Positions 9,533-18,061 of a stretch of 64,000 nt of DNA are shown piece after piece (position 1 is the stretch's first letter; every line of letters begins with the position of its first letter). The position numbers were made by a program, and so were the translations under genes. The stretch spans positions 18,478-82,477 of the forward strand of contig NZ_LMFB01000013.1 in NCBI RefSeq assembly GCF_001426685.1. The letters run 5' to 3'. The notes under the pieces are model-generated. The model had not been told where the DNA came from, made no database searches, and worked only from the letters and a program-made list of their open reading frames with translations. Source of the DNA: Rhizobium sp. Root483D2 (lineage in GTDB: Bacteria > Pseudomonadota > Alphaproteobacteria > Rhizobiales > Rhizobiaceae).

Positions 9533-10624
9533 TCAGAGCCACTTCGCCCGCCGGAACATCCGGTAGAGCATGCTGCAGACGACGAAGATCAGGGCAAGGA
9601 CGACAAAGTAGCCGTATTTGAACTTCAGTTCCGGCATGTCATCGAAATTCATCCCGTAAATCCCGGCAATCGCTGTCGGAACCGCGAGGATTGCCGCCCA
9701 GGATGCGAGCTTGCGCGAAATTTCCGTTTGCTCGGATTGCCCAATCATCAAGCTGGCCTCGAAGGTGAAGGCAAGCACCTCGCGCAGCGTATCGATATCC
9801 TCCTGCACGCGGCGGACATGGTCTGTCACGTCGCGGAACAGTGCGTGCAGCGTTGCGTCCATGCCGGGCAGATCGAGATGCTCGTGGCGGCGGCAGACAT
9901 CGACCAGAGGCACGACCGCATTGCGCAAGCGCAGCAGGCTGCGGCGCAGGAAATAAAGCCGCTCGATATCCTTCTTGTTCAGCCGGTCGCGCAGAACCCT
10001 TTCTTCCAGTTCTTCGACTTCGGCATGGATGCCTTCCACGACGGGCATGTAGTTGTCGACGATGAAATCGAGGATGGAATAGAGGATGTAGTTCTCGCCA
10101 TGCGCCAGGGCGGCAGGAGACGCCTCGCAGCGCTGCCTGACCAGATTGTAGGAGGTCGAGGGCCCATGGCGCACCGAGACCACATAGCCGCGCCCGACGA
10201 ACAGATGGGTTTCCCCAAAGACGATCTCCTCGCCCATCATATGGGCCGTACGCGCCACCACGAAGATGGCGTCCCCGTAGATTTCCAGCTTCGGGCGCTG
10301 GTGGGCATGGCCGGCATCTTCGATCGCCAGTTCATGCAGGCCGAACTCCGCCTGAACCTCGCGCAGCAGCGCCTCATCCGGCTCATGCAGGCCGATCCAG
10401 ACCACGGCCTTGTCGCGTCCTTTCCAGGTATGCGCGTCCTTGATCTCGATATCGAGGATGCGCTGGCCATGTTCGTAGACGGCGGCCGCGATGACGCCGG
10501 GGCGGCTGCGCGGTTTGTTGGGCGGCGCATGGTCCGTACCGGATGCACCGGCACCGGAGCCGCTGGCATCGGGCGATGCAGCTTTATCGCTGCCGAGCCT
10601 GTCTTCTGCTTCCTGCAAAGCCAT
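9533..10624 (-). CDS. corA: Magnesium/cobalt transporter CorA family
   Basis: CorA forms an inner-membrane pentamer that imports Mg2+ and Co2+. The 363-residue product has a large cytosolic N-terminal domain, a long coiled helix (about residues 190-300) and two C-terminal membrane segments. The signature YGMNF follows the first membrane helix, and the extreme C-terminus is basic (RMFRRAKWL), as expected. The first 45 residues are a low-complexity Ser/Gly/Pro-rich extension. It converges on radC with a 12 bp gap. Confidence 0.92.
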   Translation of the reverse strand: MALQEAEDRLGSDKAASPDASGSGAGASGTDHAPPNKPRSRPGVIAAAVYEHGQRILDIEIKDAHTWKGRDKAVVWIGLHEPDEALLREVQAEFGLHELAIEDAGHAHQRPKLEIYGDAIFVVARTAHMMGEEIVFGETHLFVGRGYVVSVRHGPSTSYNLVRQRCEASPAALAHGENYILYSILDFIVDNYMPVVEGIHAEVEELEERVLRDRLNKKDIERLYFLRRSLLRLRNAVVPLVDVCRRHEHLDLPGMDATLHALFRDVTDHVRRVQEDIDTLREVLAFTFEASLMIGQSEQTEISRKLASWAAILAVPTAIAGIYGMNFDDMPELKFKYGYFVVLALIFVVCSMLYRMFRRAKWL

Positions 10625-10864
10625 GGTACCCTCCCATCACGCATGCCGGACTGTGCCGGTCAATCGGCATTGTGCGGAAAGCGTTCTCCTTAGCCAACCA
10701 GCACATTGCTTCGGCTCAATATAATCCCTTTTGGTAAAATAAGCATCGCCACGCCCGGGCCTGTTCCAAAGGCTTTATTAAACTGTAAGATTGACGATAT
10801 AGACGCTTGCGGGCGACATTTGCCGCAACGCACAATGATTCTCCTCCATCATCGGAAACGCGTC

Positions 10865-12271
10865 ATGAACCAGTATGATCTCGTGGTTGTCGGCAGTGGA
10901 CCTGCTGGGCGCAGGGCCGCCATCCAGGCCGCCAAGCTGAGCAAGAAGGTTCTTGTCATCGAGCAGGGAAAGCGTGTCGGCGGCGTCTCGGTGCATACCG
11001 GCACGATCCCATCGAAAACCCTGCGCGAGACGGCACTCAACCTCACCGGCTGGCGCGAGCGCGGTTTTTATGGCCGCGCCTACCGGGTGAAGGAAGAGAT
11101 CAGCGCGGAGGACCTGCGCCGGCGCCTGCTCATCACCCTTGATCACGAGGTCGAGGTGCTGGAACACCAGTTCGCCCGCAACCGCGTCCAGCATATTCGC
11201 GGCAAGGCGAGCTTCATCGATCCACGGACGATGCAGATCCTGAAGGAAGATGGCGAGATCATCCAGGTGTCCGCGACCAGCATCCTGCTGGCCGTCGGCA
11301 CGAAACCGTTCCGGCCGGATTATATTCCCTTCGACGGTAAGACCGTTCTCGATAGCGACGAATTGCTGGAAATCCAGGAGCTGCCACGCTCCATGGCCGT
11401 GATCGGCGCCGGTGTCATCGGCATCGAATATGCGACCATCTTCAGTGCGCTGGACACGCAGGTCACGCTGATCGATCCAAAATCCACGATGCTCGATTTC
11501 ATCGACAAGGAGATCGTCGAGGATTTCACCTATCAGCTGCGCGACCGCAACATGAAGCTGCATCTTGGGCAGAAGGCCGAAAAAGTGGAGCGGACGCCGG
11601 ACGGCAAATGCTCGATCAAGCTCGATAGCGGCCGCGTCATCCTGTGCGAAATGGTGCTGTTTGCTGCCGGGCGCATGGGCGCCACCGATTCGCTCAATCT
11701 GGAGGCTGCCGGCCTGCAAGCCGACAATCGCGGCCGCCTCAGCGTCAATCCGGAGACGTTCCAGACCTCGGTTCCCAACATCTATGCCGCAGGCGACGTC
11801 GTCGGCTTCCCGAGCCTTGCCTCCACCTCGATGGAACAGGGCCGCATCGCAGCGCGCGTCGCCGTCGGGGCGATCGCCAAGGAACCGCCAAAATTCTTCC
11901 CCTACGGCATTTACGCCGTTCCGGAAATCTCCACCTGCGGCCTGACAGAGGAAGAGGTCAAGGAACGCGGTATCCCCTATGAATGCGGCATTGCCCGGTT
12001 TCGCGAGACATCGCGGGGCCATATCATGGGGCTCGATTCCGGGCTTTTGAAGCTGATTTTCTCGCTGAAGACCCGCCGCCTGCTTGGCGTGCACATTGTC
12101 GGCGAAGGCGCGACCGAGCTTGTCCATATCGGCCAGGCGGTCTTGAACCTGAAGGGCACGGTCGAATATTTCGTCGAAAACACCTTCAATTACCCGACGC
12201 TTGCCGAAGCCTACAAGATTGCAGGCCTGGATGCCGGCAACCGGATGGGCGAGATCGCCCCGAAGATTTAA
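10865..12271 (+). CDS. sthA: Soluble pyridine nucleotide transhydrogenase (Si-specific)
   Basis: This flavoprotein exchanges hydride between NADPH and NAD+, balancing reductant pools. The 468 residues show an FAD-binding VVGSGPAGRRAA motif, a second dinucleotide fold (AVIGAGVIGIEYATIF), and the FAD-contact motif IYAAGDVVGFPSLASTSMEQG. Where lipoamide dehydrogenases and glutathione reductases carry CxxxxC, this protein reads GGVSVHTGTIPSK with no cysteine pair. That loss is diagnostic for SthA. The ATG at 10865 begins the family-typical MNQYDLVVVG; longer in-frame extensions are not conserved-looking. Confidence 0.93.
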   Translation: MNQYDLVVVGSGPAGRRAAIQAAKLSKKVLVIEQGKRVGGVSVHTGTIPSKTLRETALNLTGWRERGFYGRAYRVKEEISAEDLRRRLLITLDHEVEVLEHQFARNRVQHIRGKASFIDPRTMQILKEDGEIIQVSATSILLAVGTKPFRPDYIPFDGKTVLDSDELLEIQELPRSMAVIGAGVIGIEYATIFSALDTQVTLIDPKSTMLDFIDKEIVEDFTYQLRDRNMKLHLGQKAEKVERTPDGKCSIKLDSGRVILCEMVLFAAGRMGATDSLNLEAAGLQADNRGRLSVNPETFQTSVPNIYAAGDVVGFPSLASTSMEQGRIAARVAVGAIAKEPPKFFPYGIYAVPEISTCGLTEEEVKERGIPYECGIARFRETSRGHIMGLDSGLLKLIFSLKTRRLLGVHIVGEGATELVHIGQAVLNLKGTVEYFVENTFNYPTLAEAYKIAGLDAGNRMGEIAPKI

Positions 12272-12307
12272 CCGATTGCCGGCATTGCCTTTGTGAATAT
12301 CCAGATC

Positions 12308-12337
12308 AGATGAAGGCGGCCGCTGCTGCCTTCATCT
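12308..12337 (+). terminator. Hairpin after sthA
   Basis: A perfect 10 bp stem (AGATGAAGGC with its complement) lies 36 bp after the sthA stop. No T-tract follows, so it may stabilise the mRNA end or act as a weak terminator. Confidence 0.4.
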
Positions 12338-12489
12338 TCCGGCGGCAGGGGCTCAACAAGCCCGCCTGACCGATCCCGTTTCATTCCCTATCGCTGAAAT
12401 CCACCCCTGACACGATTGCGACGCGCCAAACGCCCGCAGCCGCAAAGCGATCGATATCGGAATGGTCTTTTGCCCACTCGCAAACGGAA

Positions 12490-12515
12490 AAAGCCGCCCC
12501 TTGCGGGACGGCTTT
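12490..12515 (-). terminator. Terminator of tig
   Basis: The stem AAAGCCG-x-CCC pairs with GGG-x-CGGCTTT around a 4 nt loop, 27 bp after the trigger factor stop on the minus strand. A short T-run follows. Confidence 0.85.
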
Positions 12516-12542
12516 CCAAAATCATGCTTTTGAGGCGCAGGA

Positions 12543-14015
12543 TTATTCGGCGCTGTCGTCAGCGGCCTTCTTCTTGGCCGGAGCCTTCTTCTTCGGGGCG
12601 GCTTCTTCGCCTTCCGCAGCTTCAGCCTTGGCAGCCTTCTTCTTCGGAGCCTTCTTCACGTCCGAAGCGTCGTCCTCGTCGTCAGCCAGCAGTTCTTCCT
12701 TGCTGACGGTCTTGTCGGTGACATTAACTTCGGAGAGCAGGTGATCGACGACCTTTTCTTCGAAGATCGGGGCGCGCAGCGAGGCGGCGGCACCCGGGGT
12801 CTTCTGGAAATAGTCAATGATCTGCTTTTCCTGGCCCGGGAACTGGCGCAGCTGTTCAAACAGCGACCGCTGCATTTCTTCGTCGGTTACCTCAACGCCG
12901 GCCTTTTCGCCGATTTCGGAGAGAACCAGGCCGAGGCGGACGCGGCGTTCAGCCAGCTTGCGGTATTCGCTGCGGGCTTCTTCTTCCGTCGTGTCTTCAT
13001 CGGCGAAGGTCTTGCCGGCCTGCTCGAGGTCGGTGTTGATCTGGCGCCAGATGTTGTCGAATTCGGCATCGACGAGGCGCTGCGGCGTATCGAACTGGTA
13101 GAGTTCGTCCAGCTGGTCGAGGATCTGACGTTTGACCTTCTGGCGCGTCATCGAGCCGTACTGGCTTTCGATCTGGCCGCGAACGACTTCCTTCAGCTTG
13201 TCGGCCGATTCCAGGCCGAGCTTGGTGGCGAGCTCGTCGTTGATTTCAACGTCGGCAGCGGCAGCAACATCCTTGACGGTGATGTCGAAGGTGGCTTCCT
13301 TGCCAGCAAGGTTCGCAGCCGGATATTCAGCCGGGAACGTTACATTGATGACCTTCTCGTCGCCAGCCTTCAGGCCGACCAGCTGCTCTTCGAAGCCGGG
13401 GATGAAGCGGTTGGAGCCGAGAACCAGCTCAGCGTCTTCGTCCTTGCCGCCGTCGAAGGCTTCGCCATCGACCTTGCCGAGGTAATCGATGGTCACGCGG
13501 TCGCCATTGGCGGCCTTGCCCTTCTTGGTTTCGTAGGTGCGGGCATTTTCGGCGATCTTGAGGATCTGCTCGGTCACTTCGGCTTCGTCGATATCAACGA
13601 CTTCGCGGGTCACCTTGATGCCGCTGACCTCCTTGAGTTCGATCGCCGGGATGATTTCGTAAGCCAGCGTGAATTCGAAATCGGCTTCAGCGCTGAGGAT
13701 CTTGTCCGCTTCGGCTTCGTTCTCGGTCATCGCGATTTCCGGCTGCGTCGCAGACTTTTCGCCGCGCTCGGACAGGATTTCGGTCGGCTTTTCGCGAACG
13801 AGTTCATTGACGAGCTCGGCCATGATCGACTTGCCGTACATCTTCTTCAGATGTGCGAAAGGCACCTTGCCCGGACGGAAACCGTTGATGCGGACCTTGT
13901 CCTTGGTTTCGGCAAGACGCTCGTTCATACGAGCTTCCATGTCCTTGGCCGGGATAACGACCTTGAGTTCGCGCTTCAGCCCTTCAGCGAGCGTTTCGAT
14001 AACCTGCATGTTCAA
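12543..14015 (-). CDS. tig: Trigger factor (ribosome-associated prolyl isomerase chaperone)
   Basis: Trigger factor binds near the ribosome exit tunnel and folds nascent chains. The ribosome-binding signature is visible as [18 protein letters not shown] near residue 45. A central FKBP-type domain follows (about 160-245, with [14 protein letters not shown]), then the C-terminal chaperone arms. The protein has 490 residues. The last 60 residues are an alternating Lys/Ala and Glu/Asp low-complexity tail absent from E. coli trigger factor. The ATG at 14015 begins [12 protein letters not shown]. Confidence 0.95.
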   Translation of the reverse strand: MNMQVIETLAEGLKRELKVVIPAKDMEARMNERLAETKDKVRINGFRPGKVPFAHLKKMYGKSIMAELVNELVREKPTEILSERGEKSATQPEIAMTENEAEADKILSAEADFEFTLAYEIIPAIELKEVSGIKVTREVVDIDEAEVTEQILKIAENARTYETKKGKAANGDRVTIDYLGKVDGEAFDGGKDEDAELVLGSNRFIPGFEEQLVGLKAGDEKVINVTFPAEYPAANLAGKEATFDITVKDVAAAADVEINDELATKLGLESADKLKEVVRGQIESQYGSMTRQKVKRQILDQLDELYQFDTPQRLVDAEFDNIWRQINTDLEQAGKTFADEDTTEEEARSEYRKLAERRVRLGLVLSEIGEKAGVEVTDEEMQRSLFEQLRQFPGQEKQIIDYFQKTPGAAASLRAPIFEEKVVDHLLSEVNVTDKTVSKEELLADDEDDASDVKKAPKKKAAKAEAAEGEEAAPKKKAPAKKKAADDSAE

Positions 14016-14181
14016 ACCTTCATTTCACGTTGACAGGGCTCTGTCGGTGTTCTTGTACACGAGCACTTGAGCCGATCCATTTGCCGGGAGTGGCTTTACG
14101 CAAATCAGTCACCGTTTTGCAAGCAAAATGGCGCCGTCCTCTCGATCGACGCCAAGGCAAGCCCTGGACGTCCCTTCATTC

Positions 14182-14266
<85 letters not shown>

Positions 14267-14478
14267 GTTCAGAAAACCGCAGCGCCTGCTCGCATCGGCA
14301 CAGAACAGTCACGGCGGCAACGCCTGTGGCAGACCTGCACCGGGTTCAGGGCGTTCCCGAGCGCGGCGTCTCTATATCACCCGTTTCCAAGGGATCAAAG
14401 GAAAAATCGGGGTGAATGGAAAAATGCGGCTTTTGTCGTGTTTCTGTCACCTTCACGCCGGGAAACCGCGTCCCGGCA

Positions 14479-15060
14479 TCAATAAAGCGGCTCCTCGTAG
14501 AGTGGCTTGCCGTCGATCGCGATCAGGCGGATCTGCATGCGGCCGTCGTCATCTACCCTTGCGGTCACCGACAATGCGCTGGCATTGCGCGCCTCTTCCA
14601 GAACCTTGCCCTCGCCTTCCGGCACATAATAGCGCTCGATCCCGTATTCGACATTCAACGATCCTTGCGGACTGTCCACCGCCGGATAGAAATAGAATGG
14701 TGCGCTTTTGGCGATGACGCTGCCGTCCTTTGGTGGAAGAGCGTTGAAGGACGCTTCCGAAACGGCCCAGAAACCGTCCGGTTGCGGTTCCAGCCGCACA
14801 GAAAGCTGTGCGTCGGTTGCCTCGGTGGGAAAGCCGCCTGTCACTTTCTCAGCCGGAATGGCCGAAATATCGTAGGAGAGGATGACATAGTCGCCGCGCA
14901 GGAGATCGCGCGGATCGACGGGAACGGTTTTCAGCACCACGTCGACCCCGTTGCGCAGGATCGAGGCGCGGCTTTCGATCATGTAGCCGAGGAAGGCGGT
15001 CTGCAAGAGAGCGACCAGGATCGCTGCGAACAGGGGTCTTATCAACGGATTGCCGCTCAT
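14479..15060 (-). CDS. GDYXXLXY domain-containing membrane protein
   Basis: The product has 193 residues with one N-terminal membrane helix (about residues 8-28) and a periplasmic domain. It contains the family signature RGDYVILSYD near residue 53. Proteins with this domain are typically encoded beside DUF2157 membrane proteins, as here: its ATG overlaps the stop of the upstream gene by 4 bp. The biochemical role is unknown. Confidence 0.8.
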   Translation of the reverse strand: MSGNPLIRPLFAAILVALLQTAFLGYMIESRASILRNGVDVVLKTVPVDPRDLLRGDYVILSYDISAIPAEKVTGGFPTEATDAQLSVRLEPQPDGFWAVSEASFNALPPKDGSVIAKSAPFYFYPAVDSPQGSLNVEYGIERYYVPEGEGKVLEEARNASALSVTARVDDDGRMQIRLIAIDGKPLYEEPLY

Positions 15061-16169
15061 GCCGCGCTCCCTTCCACCGGGGTTTTACCAGACAGGCGTT
15101 TCTCCAGCCGGATGACCAGCCAGGCAATCAATGCCACGACGAGGCCGGCGATCAGGAAGAAACCGGATGTGCCAAGGATGCTGCCGAGCGTCTCGGAGGC
15201 CAGATAAAGGGTTTCGACGGCAAAAACCGTGTAGCCGAGAAAACGCACCGGGCCGTTCAGCCGTCCGGCAATGGCGATGCCACCGAGCGCCACCGCAAGC
15301 GTCGTCGCACCAATCGCAATATCCTGGCCCAGACCTTCCACTTCGGTGTGAAGCGCCGCCAATCCCATCACGGCCAGCGCGAAACTGTAGAAGGCTGGGG
15401 CTGCTCCGGCATCGCGGGCCAGGCGGTAGAGCGGCGACAGGGGAAGGCTTGCCAATAGAAACGCCACGAGGCCGGCGCCGAAGAGCAGGCTTGCGACCCA
15501 AAGCTCCGGCAATTCGATGTAGAACCAGCCGAGCCAGGCGAGCGCCAGAAGATAGGCGAGATGCCGGGCCATGCCGGCATTGGCGTACCGCACCAAGGCC
15601 ATGACGACGAGGACCAGCATCGGCACGAGGTAGATATAGCCGTTGCCCTCGAAGGAGGCATCGTTATCGACGACCAGTTCTCCGAAGATCGCCCAGGCGA
15701 GAAAACCGCAGAACACCGCCAGTGCGGCCGAGCGAAAGGCCAAGGCCGCCACGCAGGCTGCTGCAAACCAGACCAGCAGCGCATCGGTCGAATCCCCCGA
15801 CAGATGATACATTTGCCCGACCAGCGCGATGGCACCGCCGAAGGTCATGGTCGCCAGCACCAGCAATGCGGCACCCATCGCCTTGAACCCGCGCCCCAGG
15901 CAGGCGGCGGCACCCAGATAGAATGCCCAGATCAGGCCGACGATACCGGCAACGCGCGCAACGCGCGGAATGGCTTCCCAATTGGCAGCGACAAGAAGAA
16001 GGATGGCAGCCGAGACTAGGATCGCCGCCAGAACCAGAAGAACGCGGCCGGCGCTGAAGACCGTTTCGCGTCCATCATATTCCGCCAGCATCGCTCTTGC
16101 CGCTCCGGCATCGAGCAGGCCCTTTGAAACCCATAGATTGAAGTCTTTTTCGATCCGTCCCCGGTACAT
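15057..16169 (-). CDS. DUF2157 domain-containing polytopic membrane protein
   Basis: A soluble N-terminal part (about 45 residues, beginning MYRGRIEKDFNLW) is followed by about ten hydrophobic segments across 370 residues. That matches the DUF2157 family, whose function is unknown. The first membrane segments are LLVLAAILVSAAILLLVAANW and then VAGIVGLIWAFYLGAAA. I start at the ATG at 16169, preceded by GGAGA 8 nt upstream; an upstream ATG at 16205 is less supported. It forms a translationally coupled pair with the GDYXXLXY gene. Confidence 0.8.
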   Translation of the reverse strand: MYRGRIEKDFNLWVSKGLLDAGAARAMLAEYDGRETVFSAGRVLLVLAAILVSAAILLLVAANWEAIPRVARVAGIVGLIWAFYLGAAACLGRGFKAMGAALLVLATMTFGGAIALVGQMYHLSGDSTDALLVWFAAACVAALAFRSAALAVFCGFLAWAIFGELVVDNDASFEGNGYIYLVPMLVLVVMALVRYANAGMARHLAYLLALAWLGWFYIELPELWVASLLFGAGLVAFLLASLPLSPLYRLARDAGAAPAFYSFALAVMGLAALHTEVEGLGQDIAIGATTLAVALGGIAIAGRLNGPVRFLGYTVFAVETLYLASETLGSILGTSGFFLIAGLVVALIAWLVIRLEKRLSGKTPVEGSAA

Positions 16170-16441
16170 CGGCCGATCTCCTTGCATGCGCGTGTCGGCC
16201 AACACATATCATGGACAAGAGCATCGACAACCGGGCGGGCAGGTAATTCCCAATCGAATCAAGGCGACCTGCCCCGTTCAACCCGGAACCGGGACCTTTG
16301 AAGCGAGGTCAGGCATTGCCGCGAGGAAAGTTTCTGCAGAGCGGATCATCGTTAACGAAGCGTGAAGGTTTGCATGCGAGCATGGTGTTTAAGGACGTAC
16401 CGCCGAGGTCATGCGCAAGCTGCATATCATCCATGATGACA
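16170..16441. other. Intergenic region before the small-RNA locus
   Basis: About 270 bp lie between the divergent DUF2157 gene and the first putative promoter of the small-RNA locus. The DUF2157 promoter must be here. I see no other gene or hairpin. Confidence 0.4.
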
Positions 16442-16476
16442 TTGCACTGCACAAATTTCGGATGATTGCCTATATT
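16442..16476 (+). promoter_or_regulatory. Putative promoter upstream of the small-RNA locus
   Basis: CCTATATT (-10-like, CTATAT at 16470) is preceded by a CATTGCACTGCAC stretch about 25-30 bp upstream. The same CATTG to -10 spacing occurs before the first DUF1127 gene. A transcript from here would run through a short open frame starting at 16494 into the first RNA. Confidence 0.4.
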
Positions 16477-16597
16477 GAACTCAAGAAGACGGAATGAGAT
16501 CAGCGCAAGCGATCGGGGCCGTCAGCGGCAAGGCCAGCCGCTTCCGCTCAGAAGTGGAAAAGGCCGGCGGACCGGAAGGTTCGCCTTATAGAATTCG

Positions 16598-16713
16598 GAG
16601 TGGCGCACTCCTCCTCCCAGCGCCGCTCCGATCCGATGGGCAACACTCCTCCTCCCAGTTGCTCATCCCCTCAAATGACGCCCGCTGGATCTCCTCCCCC
16701 AGCGGGCGTTATT
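16598..16713 (+). ncRNA. Anti-Shine-Dalgarno small RNA, copy 1 (alpha-r14 / cuckoo-like)
   Basis: Three consecutive hairpins are visible. Hairpin 1 (16599-16627) has stem AGTGGCGC/GCGCCGCT. Hairpin 2 (16635-16667) has stem GATGGGCAAC/GTTGCTCATC with one G-U pair. Hairpin 3 (16678-16709) has stem ACGCCCGCTG/CAGCGGGCGT and a weak T-rich tail. Loops 1 and 2 are the identical ACTCCTCCTCCCA, and loop 3 holds CTCCTCCCC. Each loop is complementary to a ribosome-binding site. A -10-like CTTATAGAAT lies at about 16584-16593. The architecture matches what I remember of rhizobial alpha-r14 RNAs (NfeR1) and Rhodobacter CcsR 'cuckoo' RNAs, which act on mRNA start regions. Confidence 0.85.
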
Positions 16714-16825
16714 CGTTCCGGCCTTCCATGGAATCCGCCGTTCCCCTTGGCTGCACCTTATGTGCGCATTCGCTTAAAATTTGATCAGATGCGCCAGCAT
16801 AAAACTTGCAGCTATGCATTCGCCA

Positions 16826-16846
16826 CATGGGTGCCATTCAGCATTG
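16826..16846 (+). promoter_or_regulatory. Shared upstream box, small RNA 2
   Basis: CATGGGTGCCATTCAGCATT(G) occurs about 25 bp ahead of a -10-like CATTATCTTG and recurs almost unchanged before the first DUF1127 gene. It contains a T-N11-A pattern typical of LysR-type activator sites. CTTGCA is also shared 15-20 bp further upstream. The common box suggests co-activation; the regulator is not identifiable from sequence. Confidence 0.55.
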
Positions 16847-16885
16847 CCGCTACACATTCACGCCAGCCGGCATTATCTTGAATAC

Positions 16886-17015
16886 AGCTTCAGGGCAGCG
16901 CACTCCTCCTCCCAGCGCGCCCTGATGGGATCGGCAACACTCCTCCTCCCAGTTGTCGATCAGAACAAGCAACGCCCGTCGGACCTCCTCCCCTGACGGG
17001 CGTTGTCTTTTGTTT
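16886..17015 (+). ncRNA. Anti-Shine-Dalgarno small RNA, copy 2 (alpha-r14 / cuckoo-like)
   Basis: This is a second three-hairpin RNA 180 bp after the first. Hairpin 1 (16893-16922) pairs GGGC-A-GCGC with GCGCGCCC. Hairpin 2 (16929-16961) pairs GATCGGCAAC with GTTGTCGATC. Hairpin 3 (16971-17004) pairs AACGCCCGTC with GACGGGCGTT and ends in GTCTTTTGTTT, a good terminator. Loops 1 and 2 are again ACTCCTCCTCCCA, and loop 3 contains CCTCCTCCCC. Stems differ from copy 1 with compensating changes while loops are invariant, which argues for selected RNA structure. Its own promoter is probably the -10-like sequence at 16871-16880. Confidence 0.85.
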
Positions 17016-17115
17016 ATCCCCTTCAAAGCAAATCAGCTTTCCATAGTTAGCGCCTGCGCAAGCGCACCGAATTTGGCCAGATGGCGGGCATTTGAATTCC
17101 GAGGCTTGCAATCGG

Positions 17116-17137
17116 CGCATGGGTGCGATGCAGCATT
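17116..17137 (+). promoter_or_regulatory. Shared upstream box and promoter, first DUF1127 gene
   Basis: GCATGGGTGCGATGCAGCAT(TG) repeats the box before small RNA 2. A -10-like CTATAT follows at 17164-17169, 26 bp downstream. The embedded ATGCAGCAT is a near palindrome. The position relative to the -10 suggests an activator site overlapping -35. Confidence 0.55.
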
Positions 17138-17227
17138 GTCTCTGTAATTTTAGGGGTAAACCACCTATATTCCGACCATCAGATGAGGGCCAGCGAGGTG
17201 CTGGCAAACCTAGAAAGGACCAGCATC

Positions 17228-17371
17228 ATGAATATCGCTCGCTCGTTCAACAATTGGCGCAAGTACCGTCAGACCTGCAACGAACTCGGCCGCATGAGCG
17301 ACCGCGAACTGAACGACCTCGGCATCGGCCGTGGCGACATCCAGTACGTTGCCCGTCAGGCAGTCAAGTAA
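17228..17371 (+). CDS. DUF1127 micro-protein, copy 1
   Basis: The product has 47 residues and is rich in arginine. Its family pattern is a helix (NIARSFNNWRKYRQT), then the conserved core ELGRMSDRELNDLGIGRGDI near residues 19-38. An AGAAAGGA ribosome site precedes the ATG. The DUF1127 protein CcaF1 of Rhodobacter binds RNA and affects maturation of adjacent CUCCUCC RNAs. In Agrobacterium, short DUF1127 proteins influence phosphate and carbon metabolism. Its place right after two such RNAs suggests a similar partnership, which is inference here. A strong terminator follows. Confidence 0.9.
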   Translation: MNIARSFNNWRKYRQTCNELGRMSDRELNDLGIGRGDIQYVARQAVK

Positions 17372-17415
17372 GTCTCGCAGCCGGCCGGTTCCTTCGGCCA
17401 TATGCGCAGCGACCA

Positions 17416-17450
17416 AACGCCCTCCGGCTCAAACCGGCGGGCGTTTTTTT
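17416..17450 (+). terminator. Terminator of DUF1127 gene 1
   Basis: AACGCCC-t-CCGG pairs with CCGG-c-GGGCGTT around a 6 nt loop, followed by eight T's. The 75 bp between stop codon and terminator could also be released as a 3'-UTR RNA. Confidence 0.92.
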
Positions 17451-17877
17451 TCGTCCAGATTTTATTCGCAGGCTTTACCGGTTCGATGTTCAAGCCAACC
17501 CTGATGGCGGCGCAAATCAACCATAGCTTTCGACGCGGTGCAGCATCTGAATGCTGCCTATTTCCTTGGCAGTATCGTCTGCGTGACGCCTGGCGCCGCT
17601 CGCTTGCCCATATCCCTGCCCGGGCACAATTCCGCCACAAAAAACACACCAAAGAAACAGAGAGTTAAACGGAATTCGGCACCACCAACTCCAGCGTTAA
17701 CCGGTGGCTTCTTTTTCGGCATTCGCCCGAATTGCTCAGCGAAACAGCATCGCATTGCACAAACGCATAGCAGATGCATTTTCTTTGCACTCCATCTTTT
17801 CCCGCGCAAGGCGTACAAGGATGTCAACGAAGCAGGCAATCACTGCACTGCTCATTTGGTATCTCAAGGAAAAGATC
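17451..17877. other. Intergenic region between the two DUF1127 genes
   Basis: About 430 bp with no convincing coding frame. A CATTGCAC element (17753-17760) resembles the one in the other promoters of this locus, but no clear -10 follows at the same spacing. The second DUF1127 promoter should lie in the last 120 bp. Confidence 0.4.
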
Positions 17878-18021
17878 ATGAACCCGATTCGTATCGCAAA
17901 AAGCTGGATCAACTATCGCCGTACCGTTGCTGAACTTGGCAACCTGTCCAACCACGCCCTGACGGACATCGGCATCACCCGCTTCGACATCCGCAACATC
18001 GCTTCGCGTTCCTTCCGTTAA
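17878..18021 (+). CDS. DUF1127 micro-protein, copy 2
   Basis: A 47-residue paralogue of the gene at 17228, with the same length and pattern: RIAKSWINYRRTVAELGNLS, then LTDIGITRFDIRNIASRSFR. CAAGGAAA lies upstream of the ATG at 17878. It is basic and lacks a signal or membrane segment, so it should be cytosolic. It diverges enough from copy 1 (about half the residues) that the two are probably not recent duplicates. RNA binding is inferred from family work in Rhodobacter. Confidence 0.9.
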   Translation: MNPIRIAKSWINYRRTVAELGNLSNHALTDIGITRFDIRNIASRSFR

Positions 18022-18061
18022 TCGGACGTGTCCGTTGACCGGACGGGAATGTCGAGGACCT

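Noticed and set aside
16600-17004. CRISPR-like repetition of CTCCTCCCA
   Set aside because: The repeats are hairpin loops with different stems and spacing, not direct repeats separated by unique spacers.
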